Origin: Thermothelomyces thermophilus ATCC 42464
Taxonomy: Eukaryota > Ascomycota > Sordariomycetes > Sordariales > Chaetomiaceae
DNA: 64,000 bases
Direction: 5' to 3'
NCBI RefSeq assembly: GCF_000226095.1
Contig: NC_016474.1
Coordinates: forward strand, 62,001-126,000
The translations under genes and the position numbers were made by a program. Under the pieces are notes generated by a model. That model was not told the origin of the DNA. It was given only the letters and a program-made list of their open reading frames with translations, and searched no databases. Below, one piece after another: positions 12,831 through 22,956 of the stretch (position 1 is the first letter of the stretch; each line of letters opens with the position of its first letter).

Positions 12831-13572
12831 AACTAGCTATAAGAACTGGCTCTAAAGCCTATTCCCTAATAGAAAAAGAGGGGAACCTACTAGAATTAGG
12901 ACTAGGATCTAACCCGATCGACTCCTAATTAAGTATATTAAAAGTACCTAATGCCTAAGCCTAACCTACAAGGGTCTACATTTCCGACATTAGTAGAGGA
13001 GTATCTAGCTCTTCCTCCTCCTCTAGATAAGCTACGCTACGACGAAAAACTTTGGTACTATAATCGCGTAGGGATTACTATAAACGACGTAATCGACTTA
13101 AACGGCTTAATATCTAAGCAAGTAACGCCTTGGTCTTAGTAATCTCCTTTAAAACCTTCTCCTACTCTGACAAATTCGAAAGGACTAAGGCAATTAATAA
13201 CCTAAGATTATGAAGGAAAATAACGAGGAACCTATAGGTATCTGTAACGTTCGGACTATTACACTTCTTGCCTATATAAATATAGTTTTAACACTTATTT
13301 AAACCTTCTATTATTATATAACGCTTTTATAGCTTTACATTCTAATAATACTCATAAGGTATAACGACTTTATAACCCTCTTGCTTAATCTTAATTATAA
13401 TAACGTGTCGTTTGTGTTTAAGATCACGACGATTCCTAGGAATATAATTAGCTATAGTAAAAGGAAGTTAGCAGAAGATGGACATTACCTACTAGGAAAA
13501 AGGGGGTATTAGTAGTACTTAAAACAAGTTATAAGAAGCTTTCGGGTCGAAAGCCCTAAAGAGAAGGCATCG
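12831..13572 (+). other. Element B between pol end and 3' LTR
   Basis: No recognisable domain. An uninterrupted 62-codon frame lies at 12951-13139 but resembles nothing I know. A purine-rich run near 13556-13567 just before the LTR is a candidate remnant polypurine tract. Confidence 0.4.
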
Positions 13573-14025
13573 TATTATAAGCTAACTATATACCACGACT
13601 TGGTAAGGTATAGCAGGCTAAATGAGCCACTAATCAAGAAAGGCACAAAGCAAGGCTAATATGGGATTACTAGGGAGCATAGGCTACTATAGGCAAACAA
13701 TTGCCGAAAAGGGAAAGATAGCAAAGGATAGCTAGCTACCGAAGGCGATCTAAGGACAGGATAGAAGGGGACTATAAGCGACCGACAGAAGTATATATAT
13801 ATATAAATAGTCACTCGTTATAGTAGACTCTAGGAGTTCACTAGTAATAGCAACCTACAATTACAGTACTTATACCAAGCATTGCTAATTACTGTGAGAG
13901 ACAACTCTAGTGTTGTTGTGAACCTTTTGGCTTTACCGAATCCCTTAGACGACCTGCCTACTTGTCCCGCTTAATCTACCTTCGTCTGAACCCTTTTAGA
14001 AGAAGTCTGAGTTAGGTTTGTCACA
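13573..14025 (+). repeat. Right (3') LTR of element B
   Basis: This is a 453-bp copy of 6412-6864. It begins TATTATAAG, with the TG end lost by transition, and ends TTTGTCACA with the CA terminus intact. Confidence 0.9.
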
Positions 14026-14030
14026 ATATA
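14026..14030. repeat. Target-site duplication, right copy (ATATA)
   Basis: ATATA follows the right LTR directly and matches the five bases before the left LTR. Confidence 0.85.
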
Positions 14031-14960
14031 CTAGCTATAGCTAAAGGGAACTAATGTCTGTTGGTTTGGTTATAGCATTCTATAGGAGTCTAACTATAGC
14101 CTATTAGAGCAGTCTTATAATTGTCTCCTTGGTTAAATCTAATAATAAGAGGAGTATATACCCCTTAGTTAAGGTATTTCCTACTAGTATTAATATTATT
14201 ATTAGCGATCTTTCTATCAGATAGGCTATTAGCTAAAAGGTTTAAGAAGACCCCTATTAAGGTTCTTCCCTTTTTAGAAGCTCCCTTAGTATATTAGTTA
14301 TAGTTATAGTTTAGGCAATTCTAATAGGTCTACTTAATACCTAATTACCCTATTAACTTAGACCTACTTGGTTTAGTTTAGGCCTTAATATCTCTAGTAG
14401 CTCTAATAGGCCGATAGGTAGAGTTATCCTTTATAGGGCCGTTTCTAGTAGTATAACAAATTATTAAACTAGGCTATTAGGACTTAGCGTTTTTAAGGTC
14501 TCTAAGGGTCCCCTAAGTTAGGATTCCTCCTAAACTTATACTTCTAGCGTAGTTCTTACTCTTAGTAGCAATAGTAGAATAAGTACCTAGTCTAAAAGCT
14601 AGGGAAGGCGCTTAATAAAGTAGTTTACAAGTCCCTTTAGTATATACTTATCAAGATTCTATAACTCTAGGTAATCTTCGTCGATCGGGTAGTCGTTAAA
14701 GTCTTACACGTAAGCTAAGTATTAGTCAGCCTCCTCGAGGGATACCGCTAGCTCGAGGATTCGAAGTTCCGTTAGAGTAAGCCTTTAAACCTAACGCCAG
14801 TAGGCGTTTCTAACGACAAAGCGGTAGGTCTAATACGCTTGTCGTAGTTCGGGCTCGTTCATCAGGTCTTAACAGAGTTACTATTACCGTTATATCTAAC
14901 CGTTTAGGCGTCTACTTGAGCAGAGGGATATAGTTACTTACCTAGGTAAATGGTCTCTTA
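14031..14960 (-). pseudogene. gag pseudogene of element A, upstream part
   Basis: After removal of element B and one copy of the ATATA duplication, a minus-strand frame from this stretch continues into the gag frame at 6406. Recognisable coding-like blocks include LTLTELRILELAVSLEEAD and DFNDYPIDEDYLELQNLDKY, with TAG/TAA in place of Gln and possible small frameshifts. I could not find a convincing initiator ATG or an upstream LTR. Confidence 0.55.
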
Positions 14961-16329
14961 TAGCGTTCGAACGCCCGCGATTGGTAATAAGATCGCAGAT
15001 TCGAACCGGTAGTAGGTACTACTTGCTATAGCTCGGTGGCTGTAATTAGTATAGCTTAGAAAGGCTGTAAAGGTACGATACTATAGCGGTATTCGCGCTG
15101 TAGGCGGCACTCCTGGACTAACTGTCACGGTCTGTAGAAGTAGGTAATAAAAGCGTTGATTGTTCTAAGTGCCAGAGGTACTTAGAGAAGCTGTCTAAAT
15201 ACATGTTGACCCTGGCTTGTTATCCCTGTTGGTAGGTCAGTCAGATCCGACCTACAGACAGCCAAATGCTGTAACACTAGGTGATGTAGTACGTTGTCTA
15301 CGGACGCGTCCATCATGTAAGGTTGGATAAGATAAGCCCTGTGGATCTGGCAAACGGGCTGGCAAACGGAGTGTTCTTTGTTCTTATCCTCTACTTATAC
15401 AGAGCCACAGGGCCAGCAAACGTAGGAAGAAGACATCGCTCTTTTGAACTATTTACAATACTATAACCTTCTTCCATCTATTGAAACCACCATCTTCTAT
15501 CACTAGGTATCAGCTCAGTGTGACAAAATAAATGTTGAACCAACTAGGCACGCACATGTTGATGGCACCCATCAAGCATCCTGCCTACGTATCTAAGTGA
15601 GGTAACCTAGGTAGGCGATTATAATTAGATGTGATCTGTAGCACTGCCAGTTACTAGTTTCCGTTGCTGCAATGAGACGAAGTTCCTAGAACTGATTTTC
15701 AATGCAGCATTTCCGCATCGGAAGCTCCAGCTATTCGACTTGGGTTCAGGATATAAGTCGAATTATTACACGTTCCAGAAATACCCATTCTTGTAAGTGA
15801 GAGCCAAACTAATACCTCCAAGCAGTGTATGGATTACGGTTCACGGCATAATTACTGGACACGTGTTTTCAGCGTAGTAATAAATAGCATAGATTAAGCA
15901 CACTTTCAACTGGGCAGGTGGGAGAGGATGGTTGGCGGTCGGCAAATTAGCCTGTAATTATCGAGAGATGCACCCAAGATCCGGGGTTCGGGAGTTGCCA
16001 TACGCCAATAGCCGAGTAATTTACTGTTGCACATGGACAGGTTATCGTGGATCTGCCGGCGGCATTTTAAAGCACCGTCATGATCCTCCAGGCCGCGCGC
16101 TGAACAACTTCATGAATTGAACTCTGATTTCTTTTGGTGATAATTACATGTCCGATCCGACCAAGCTATTCTCCATCGTTTTGCTGGACCCCTAGTGACT
16201 TGTGGAAATTGAGAAAGCAATAAGAAAGGAGAGCCCAAGAAAGAAAGAAGGCAAAAAAAAAATTTAAAAAAAAAAAAAGAGAGAGAGAGAGAGAGAGAAA
16301 GAAAGGGCAGAAAGAAAAGACGGACCAAG
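14961..16329. other. Boundary between AT-rich island and genic DNA
   Basis: The RIP-like composition fades around 15,000-15,100 and ordinary mixed-composition DNA follows. No gene is recognised. The last part before the next gene (about 16,250-16,298) is an A-rich run followed by a (GA)n run at 16279-16298, which lies in the probable 5' leader of the gene at 16330. Confidence 0.5.
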
Positions 16330-16889
16330 ATGAGATCTCCCTCCCTCCTCTTGCCGTTGCTCCCCCTCGCCCTCGCCCAGCTCGCGCAGGCGGCCATCAA
16401 CTGGGACATGTTCGAGTACGGGGTGGTGCCGACGTTCCGGTGGTCGCGGCCCTTCCCGGACGACGGGACCAACCCGGGCGGCTTCCACGTGCACTGCCGG
16501 CACTCCAAGACGTTCCGCGCCAAGATGTACAAGCTGCGGGACCTGTCGGAGGAGCCGCCGACGGGGCTGGCGCCGTGGAAGGTGGGGATCGAGGATTTCC
16601 TGCGCAAGCGCGACTACGTCGGCAGCTGGGACGGGGTGGACCACAAGGGGCAGGACCGCGAGGTGGTCGTCATGGAGTGGCGCGACGTCCCCGGCGAGGT
16701 GAGGGCGTGGATCGAGGAGCAGCAGCGGGACCCGAGCGAGGCCAACGAGAAGAAGTGGCTCTTTGGCGTGTTTGAGAAGCCAAAAGCCCCGGGCGAGAAG
16801 GTGTACAGTACCGTGCGGCCGAGGCCGACCGCGCCGGCTTCTTCGCAGCAGCAGCAGCAGCAGGACCAGCAGAACCAGGAGCAGCAAGA

Positions 16890-16920
<31 letters not shown>

Positions 16921-17400
16921 GTTGAACAACAGAAGAAGGAGGCTGCTCACGACGAGCCCGAGGTGGCAGATCAAGACAAGATCGTGGTGTTTCCGGCGGG
17001 GGCCATCTACGAGATTCTACCGCTCTGGGTGGCCAACGGGAGCGGTTGCGAGCGTAAGGATCATCATTTTTTTTTCTTTTCCCTGTCAAGTGATATTATA
17101 TGCTAATATGATGCAGGGGACCTCAACAATCTGACCATCTACCGGTCCCAGGCGATCGACCACTCGGTGCTGGCCTGGCCCGTGGACCACACCAAGCCTC
17201 AGCGGGACCTGGGCAAGCGCGACATCACGTTCAAGATCGAGGCCATGTCGGTCACGGAGACGGAAGACGCCAAGAGGGCGCGGCTGATGTGGGAGAGGAT
17301 GCACCGGACGATCAAGAGGAACGATCGGAAGCAGCAGCGGGAGAAGCGGCAGAAGGCCAAGAAGGAGCTCGAGGAGCAGAGGGTGAGGGATGAGTTGTAA
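16330..17400 (+). CDS. Secreted or ER-lumen poly-Q protein of unknown function
   Basis: Two exons, 16330-17053 and 17117-17400, are joined across a 63-bp intron with donor GTAAGG, branch-like TGCTAAT and acceptor ATGCAG. The phase is preserved and the product is about 335 residues. A classic signal peptide occupies residues 1-21 (Leu/Ala-rich core, cleavage near AQA-A). The mature part starts with INWDMFEYG, then a folded-looking region to about residue 150, a Gln-rich tract at about 173-201, a hydrophobic segment (VVFPAGAIYEILPLWV) and N-glycosylation sequons NGS and NLT. The C-terminal 50 residues are a strongly basic helix rich in Lys/Arg/Glu. I do not recognise the family. The short basic end could mark a lumenal or cell-wall protein. 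It is the first intact gene beside the retroelement island. Confidence 0.8.
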
Positions 17401-17626
17401 ATCAAATCAAGGTAGTCTGGGTACGGGATAATTATATCTGCATTAATTAGTAGGTAATAGGCACCATTAGGTGTTGGTCGGTAATCTAATATGCTCATCT
17501 AATTAGCCAGATAATCATGATCCAACCCCCTCAATCAGCCATCTCTTCTCTCTCTCTCTCTTTCTCTCTTAATATGCTCAAGTATTTTGCTGCTGAAATA
17601 GAATGGAAAGAGAAAAGGAAAAAAAA
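17401..17626. other. Convergent 3' intergenic spacer with CT microsatellite
   Basis: The spacer lies between the ends of two convergent genes. A (CT)n-rich run lies at about 17545-17572. Nothing else is recognised. Confidence 0.6.
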
Positions 17627-19328
17627 TCACACATCTAGGGTCGTGGCTTCGTGACGCGTCTCGGACTCGGGCTTGGGTTGCCGGCCGGCTTCCAGCCGCA
17701 TCCGCTCCTCCACCGTCAGCTCGCTCTCTGCCTTGCCGAGCTTGATGGTGGCAAAGATCAGGAGCACGACGGCGGAACAGGCGGTGGCGAACCAGAAGGC
17801 GACCTTGTGTCCTTGGGTGCCGCCCCTGTTCTCGTCCTCCGAGACGGCGAGATCGGCAAGGCCGAGGAAGAAGCTGATGCCGACAAACAGGAGGCTGTTG
17901 ATGAGGGCGCCCGCGATTCCCTGTCTCTCGCGGGCGACGTTGGTCGTGATGAAGACGTTGGTGACGATGAAGGTGATGTCGACGCCGATGGTCGAGCCGA
18001 GCATGGCGGGAAAGATGAAGGCCCAGTAGTTGCCGTCTCGCGGGGCAAAGGCGAAGAGAAGGCAGGTTGCGAGGAAGCCCGAGGCGGAGAAGACGAGCAA
18101 GACCCTGCCGGGAAGGAGGTGAAGGGTGAACCCGCCGACCGTGGCGAGAACGACACCGCCGGCGGCCATGGGGGCGAACCATACGGCGGTCTGCAGGGCC
18201 GAAGCGCCCATGTAGTCGCTTATGTGAAAGCTGGCATAGAATAAAAAGATGCCAAAGACCCCGTAGGCGAAGAACAGTGCCACGGACAGGCGGGCCATGT
18301 ATTTGGGCTTGAACAAGTCGAACGGCAGCAGCGGTTGCTCGGCGACCCAGCCCTCGACATAGACGGTGGCGGCCAGACACAGGATGCCGAGGATGAAGGT
18401 GATGATGATGTAGGGGGTGCGCCAGCCGTCGGGGGCGTGGGCGCCGTCGGTGAGGGCAAAGGTGGTCAGGATCAGGCCCGGGACGACGGTTGCGACGCCC
18501 CAGTAGTCCATATTGACGTGGGCGTTCTCGGCGCGCGTCTGGGCGCGGTCGCGGGGGATGGTGGCGAAGGAGCAGACGCAGACGACGAAGGTGACGACAG
18601 AGCCCAGCCAAAAGTACCACCTCCACGACATGTACTCGGTCGTGGCGCCGCCCGTGATGATGCCGAGGAAGAAGCCGATCGGGGCAAAGGCGCTCCACAG
18701 GCTAAACACGAGGTTCTTGCGAGGTCCGGGCCGGTACGTCTTGCCCAGCAGCATGATGCTCGTCGGCAGGAAGGCAGCGGGGCCGAGGCCGCCCAGGGCA
18801 CGGGCGACGATGAGCATCTGGTAGTTGACGCTGAAGCCCGAGACGAGCGACCAGACGAAGAACCAGACGATGCCGGCGTTGAAGACGACGTAGGCTCCGT
18901 GGATGTCGGCGAGGCGGCCGAACGGGAGGAGGAAAGAGCCCGTGACGAGGGAGAATACGCTGGCCGGCCATGTCTGAGAGCCCTTTGGGATCTCGAGCGC
19001 CTTGGAGACGTTGGGAAGGATGATGTTGAAGCCGGATATGAAGAATTCCTTTTTTTTTTTTTTTGGTGTCAACACGAGCCAGGGACGGTCAGTGGCAACC
19101 AGGGAGAAGAGAAGAGAGAGAGAGACTTACGGCCATGAACATGGAGACTAGCAGGGAGCTGCAGAAGAGAATCTCGTGCAGCCCATTTTTGAAGACGGCG
19201 GGCCGTTGGCGGCCAAGCCGATCGAGGTCAAGGCCATCGTCGAGTTCGGTGGCGTCCGAGTCTGTCCGGGAGTGGTCACGGTTGTCGTCGGGTCCCGAGG
19301 ACGGGAGTTCCTCGCCTTTGGGGCGCAT
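17627..19328 (-). CDS. MFS transporter, DHA2-like drug:H+ antiporter family
   Basis: Exon 1 is 19328-19131 (66 codons, ending SMFMA before donor GTAAGT). Exon 2 is 19048-17627, after an A-rich intron with a TTGAC branch-like site and an unusual AAAAG acceptor, giving 539 residues. The first 45 or so residues are hydrophilic and acidic. About 14 hydrophobic segments follow, the count expected of the DHA2 branch of the major facilitator superfamily. Motif A reads GRLADIHG (Asp114). A later segment, LGGLGPAAFLPTSIMLLG, matches the conserved region between helices 4 and 5. Such proteins export drugs or metabolites at the plasma membrane, but the substrate cannot be read from sequence. It shares about 1 kb of promoter DNA with a divergent Zn2Cys6 regulator. 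The acceptor is the least certain part of the model. Confidence 0.88.
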
Positions 19329-20318
19329 GGGGCGGTATTGGGGGAGGGTTGAATGGGCAGCGTCTTCATAACGGCCAATTGACTTATTTTTTTTTTGTGG
19401 TTGAGGGCTGTCAAGTCTTTATACGTCTTGTCTCTGAAGAGCGCGCGCGTGAGCGTGTGTGGACATGCACACACTATACCGCTTGCCGGTGGTGGAATGG
19501 CGAACGAGATGGCGATGCAAGCGGCATCGAATTTTCGGCCAGTTCCTGCACGAGTTGAGAATTTGGTGCCTATTTCGGCCTAGCGGGGAGTCGTAGACCC
19601 CACTGTTTGAGACCACCGATGGAGAAGGTGGGGACGCTACGGTGTAGTGTACGGTATCCCTACACTACTGTGTACTACGTAATTCCTACTACAGCACACT
19701 ACTAGCATTCTGTAGGGTGGTGGCTCCGTACCGGAGGACCGAACTGTTGATGACAGAGAGCGAGCTGAGACCCTCCCCGCACAGGGGTATGGTTTCCTCG
19801 GTTCAGATTCGACCATGCACGAGTGTTGAAGTAATCCCTAGTGTATACCGATTACGGTTTCGCATGTGGTGTACGAAGTAGTGTAGTGGATGAGATTTTG
19901 ATATTTCAGATTGATAAGCAGCCAGGCAGCGCGGCTCGTGCAGCGGAATGCAACCGTTGCCGTTGTGATACCTCTTCGGGCCTAGTGACCGTTCCAGGGC
20001 TGACCTTTCCGGCGGCAACCGAGAGTGGCGGGAAGCAACCCCACGGGTTCTCCTGCACCGAGCCAAACCCTGTTCGGGCGAGACCTGGTCGGAGAAACTC
20101 AACGAAGTCCCGGGATCCGGAGCCGATCTCGTGGACATGCACTTTAACTCTGGACATGCAGGATTTCGTACTCCGTACACTAGCCGCATGATCACCACGA
20201 CATTCACATAGTGTAGCCAGTGCACCACAGATATCCCGGCAGCTCCGCCATGCAAACCCCCCAGCCTGCGGGAAGCCAAGACGCCGCCTTAAGGTAGCAA
20301 GCTCAAGAACCTCTATCT
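19329..20318. promoter_or_regulatory. Shared divergent promoter region (MFS gene / Zn2Cys6 gene)
   Basis: No gene is seen. The region separates two divergent starts and contains an inverted CTCCG-TAC-CGGAG element at 19724-19736, a plausible binding site for a Zn2Cys6 dimer. A copy of TACTCCGTA lies at 20169-20177. Repeated TACACTACT/GTACTAC words occur at about 19650-19705. Binding is inference. Confidence 0.4.
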
Positions 20319-21879
20319 ATGCCAGCTCCTGGCCGCGGACCAGGAGCCGCACCGTCCCCGGCCTGTCACAACTGCCGCCGCCGCCGATTGCGCTGCGATC
20401 GCTCTTTGCCATCCTGCCGCAAGTGTTTAGGCTCCGGGCAGAAGTGTCTCGGTTATGGTCCCCTTTTGCGGTGGGCGAATGCCCCAGCCGTCCGCGGCAG
20501 GCTCGTCGGACTCGGTGAGCGACTCGAAGTGTCTCGCATCAGCCCCCCTCTCCTCGACCCTCTGGTGAACCATCTCGATCGGAGAGCGCGGCACTATGTC
20601 CATCACTGTAAGTGGACCCATCCCTTCCATCACCTCCCCCCCCCCCCCCAACCCCCAAAAAAACAACCTCGGAAACCCCCAACCGGCCGCGCGCGCACGG
20701 TGCGGTGGCTTTTGGGACTCGCGCTGAACGTGTGTGCACCCGGATCCAGTCGCCACGGTCGTGTGCCGGGTCCTGGTCTCGTTTGATCAGGAGGATTTCA
20801 ATCCGTTCCGCGTCATCATCCCGCTGGCCACCAAGTTCGACTTCCTGGAAGCCATCATCGTAGCCACCGGCGCCATGCACACCGCGTTGCTCCACGGCGC
20901 CAAGGACCAGCCGGGACGGCCCGAGATGATTGACGCCCTGGTCGCCAAGGACCGGGCCATCAGGCTGCTCCGGTCGGCCATCGACAACATAACGCCCGAC
21001 AGCCAAGCCATGGTCCTGGCCGCCACCGTCTTCCTCATCAACCTCGACCTGATCGACTCGGGCAAGGGGGGTTGGCAGGTCCACATCGAGGCAGCCAGCG
21101 CCCTCATGTCGTGCCTGCAGGACCCCGCCCACGAGCTCGACCGGTCGCTCACGACCTCGATTGACACCATCGCCGCCGACTGTCTGACCTACCGAGTCCT
21201 CGGATCGGCCATCAGCGGCGTCGCCCTGACCTCCTGGGCCGGCCGCGACCTGGCCGAGTTCTTCTCCGTCCTGCGGCGCGCCGAGGCGTACAGCTACCAC
21301 TGCTGCCCGCCCGAAATCCTCCACATCCTCCTCTCGGCGAGCAGCCTGTGCAGCGACGACGGGCCCGCCCGGGTCCCGGAAGCCCTGGCCCTGATCGGCC
21401 GGGCGCGTGCCCTCGACGTCGTCGCATGGGTCCACAGCATCCGCGGCCTCTCGGCCCACGACGATCTCGATATTCGCGTCCGCATCGCCCTGGCTCACCG
21501 CGCCACCGCCTGCCTGTACATCCTCCTCGCCGTGCCGGAAGCTGCCCCCTCCCCGTCGTCGGTCGACATGCTGGTCCGGGAAGTCCTCGAGCACCTGGCG
21601 GCCGTGCCCATCGACCACATGCATCTCAAGGGCACCATCTGGCCCACATTCGTCGTGGGTGCCCAGACGGATGATCCCGAGCAGCGTGCCTGGTGCATGG
21701 AGCGCATGCAAGCCGTCTCGACGATGAACCGCTGGATGTGTCCTTGGGGGTATATACGGACCGCCGTACGAATGATGCAGGATCTATGGGACGCGCGAGA
21801 TCGAGAGCCCGCTAAGGGTGGCAGGAGGAACTGGTTGCTCGAGCTCAAGAGTATGCGGGAGAAGTGTCTGATCGTTTGA
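20319..21879 (+). CDS. Zn2Cys6 fungal transcription factor
   Basis: Exons 20319-20607 and 20750-21879 join across a 142-bp intron (donor GTAAGT, acceptor ATCCAG) with the phase preserved, giving 472 residues. The N-terminus carries a binuclear zinc cluster with Cys16, 19, 26, 33, 36 and 43 (CX2CX6CX6CX2CX6C) and a basic RRRRLR between the second and third Cys. After the intron a long helical region begins FDQEDFNPFRVIIPLA and continues to the end, like the fungal-specific regulatory domain (Fungal_trans_2 type) of C6 regulators such as Neurospora acr-2. That resemblance is from memory of the family, not an alignment. It is expected to be a nuclear DNA-binding regulator. Its divergent neighbour is a drug-type MFS transporter, the classic arrangement of a local regulator and its target. 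Confidence 0.88.
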
Positions 21880-22956
21880 ACTTCTCCATCATGGACACGT
21901 CTCTCAGCCGCCGGAGAGGGGAGAGGGCCGAGTGTGCCGATCACAACAGGGTTCACTGGTGACTTGTCAACTTCAAGGAGGGCTTGAGAGTGCGTGAGTT
22001 GTCACTCCCTGGATGGCTCCCTTCTTTCCCCCGCATGCCCATCTGACCTTGGGACTTCGGCTTCTCGAGGGAGAAAAAAAATCAAACCGACAAAACTCAG
22101 GTGATCCTTGTCCCCGATCGTCGAATCTCCCCGTTCCACTAGGAAGAGGAACAACAAGGAAACGGGGTGTTTCGGTATGCTTAGGGTTAGGGGTGGCCTA
22201 GGGTGAGATTACACGATGTCTATCAAAAGTTCGGGTGCCACCAGGTCTCGTGTCTCTTTGACGTGTTCGCCGCGGGCGATCCTGCCGAGCGGCCTGCTGC
22301 CAACTTGCCGAATCCCCATCATCTGATAGTTGAGGAGCACTCGTCGACTGCAGTGGTGCCCCTCCGCCTTAACCCCCCACCGCTTCACATTCCATCATTG
22401 GCCTGGAACAGCCAGTGACAAGCACGGGTTGAAGTTGCTGCTGCAGCTTGCCAAGATCGCAATGGGGGATTGGGGCTTCCTTCATCGTTCTGTGCGACGC
22501 TCCCACGTTGCGATAGGATCGCCGGGACGCAGCGAACCCTCCAGACACTGTTGCACTTATGGCTCTCTGCAGCCCTGTTTTTCTCAAGACGCAGGCTCGA
22601 ATTGGTCAATTCTCTAGAAAAAAAGTTTTCGTCGGCACCCGCGATACCGGTTGATAACATCTGATATGGGCACGCAGCCGGCCCCAGAAACAATGATTTA
22701 AAGAAGTCTGAGACCCTCGTGGTCTTAGGCGGTCCCGAGGTCGTCTGCTCAACCCTCTTTCCTTCCTTCCCCTCCTGCCATCCGGGGCTTATCTGATGAC
22801 CTATACACGGCGAACTGCTCCTGCCCTCCTCCTTCCCCGGCCCCACCTCTCCTTCCTTCCACACTGCCCAAAGCCCCAACCCATGACACCTAATGCGCCA
22901 CGGGAACTCTTTGCGTAGTTCCGCAGCCCCGCAGTTCCGCAGCCCAACCGTGCCCG
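21880..22956. other. Intergenic region with short telomere-like repeat
   Basis: No gene is recognised. A TTAGGGTTAGGGG run lies at 22181-22193. The last few hundred bases before 22957 are pyrimidine-rich, as in fungal promoters and 5' leaders. Confidence 0.5.

Larger units (their letters stand above)
6412..14025 (+). mobile_element. Element B: complete RIP-degraded Ty3/gypsy chromovirus
   Basis: The element is 7,614 bp long, bounded by two 453-bp LTRs and flanked by a perfect ATATA duplication. Its plus-strand internal region encodes gag with a zinc knuckle, protease, RT, RNase H, integrase and a C-terminal chromodomain, all with many TAG/TAA stops at Gln/Trp positions. The RT box reads YLND (canonical YxDD), the gag knuckle has lost Cys residues, and the integrase zinc motif has lost His and Cys. 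It cannot be autonomous. It inserted into the gag region of the oppositely oriented element A. The two LTRs differ mainly by C/T and G/A changes, as RIP or deamination produces. Confidence 0.9.
1..14960 (-). mobile_element. Element A: RIP-degraded Ty3/gypsy chromovirus, interrupted by element B
   Basis: Read on the minus strand, this AT-rich block gives gag (14960-14031, continuing at 6406-about 5480), aspartic protease (about 4903-4538), reverse transcriptase with an intact YIDD box (3421-3410), an integrase core (about 2000-1150) and an integrase-terminal chromodomain (995-822). The order protease, RT, integrase is that of Ty3/gypsy elements, and the terminal chromodomain places it with the chromoviruses. 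TAG and TAA occur repeatedly where Gln or Trp is expected. The gag frame resumes across the 5-bp target duplication of element B, so A was present before B inserted. No 5' LTR is recognised, and the RIP-like composition fades at about 15,000, so the upstream end may be truncated. Confidence 0.8.

Noticed and set aside
14975-15015. tRNA-like segment with GGTTCGAATC and a CCA-like end on the minus strand, or a primer-binding site on the plus strand
   Set aside because: The T stem does not pair, the acceptor spacing is off by one, and no matching D or anticodon arm or 5' acceptor strand is found upstream. No LTR terminus abuts it.
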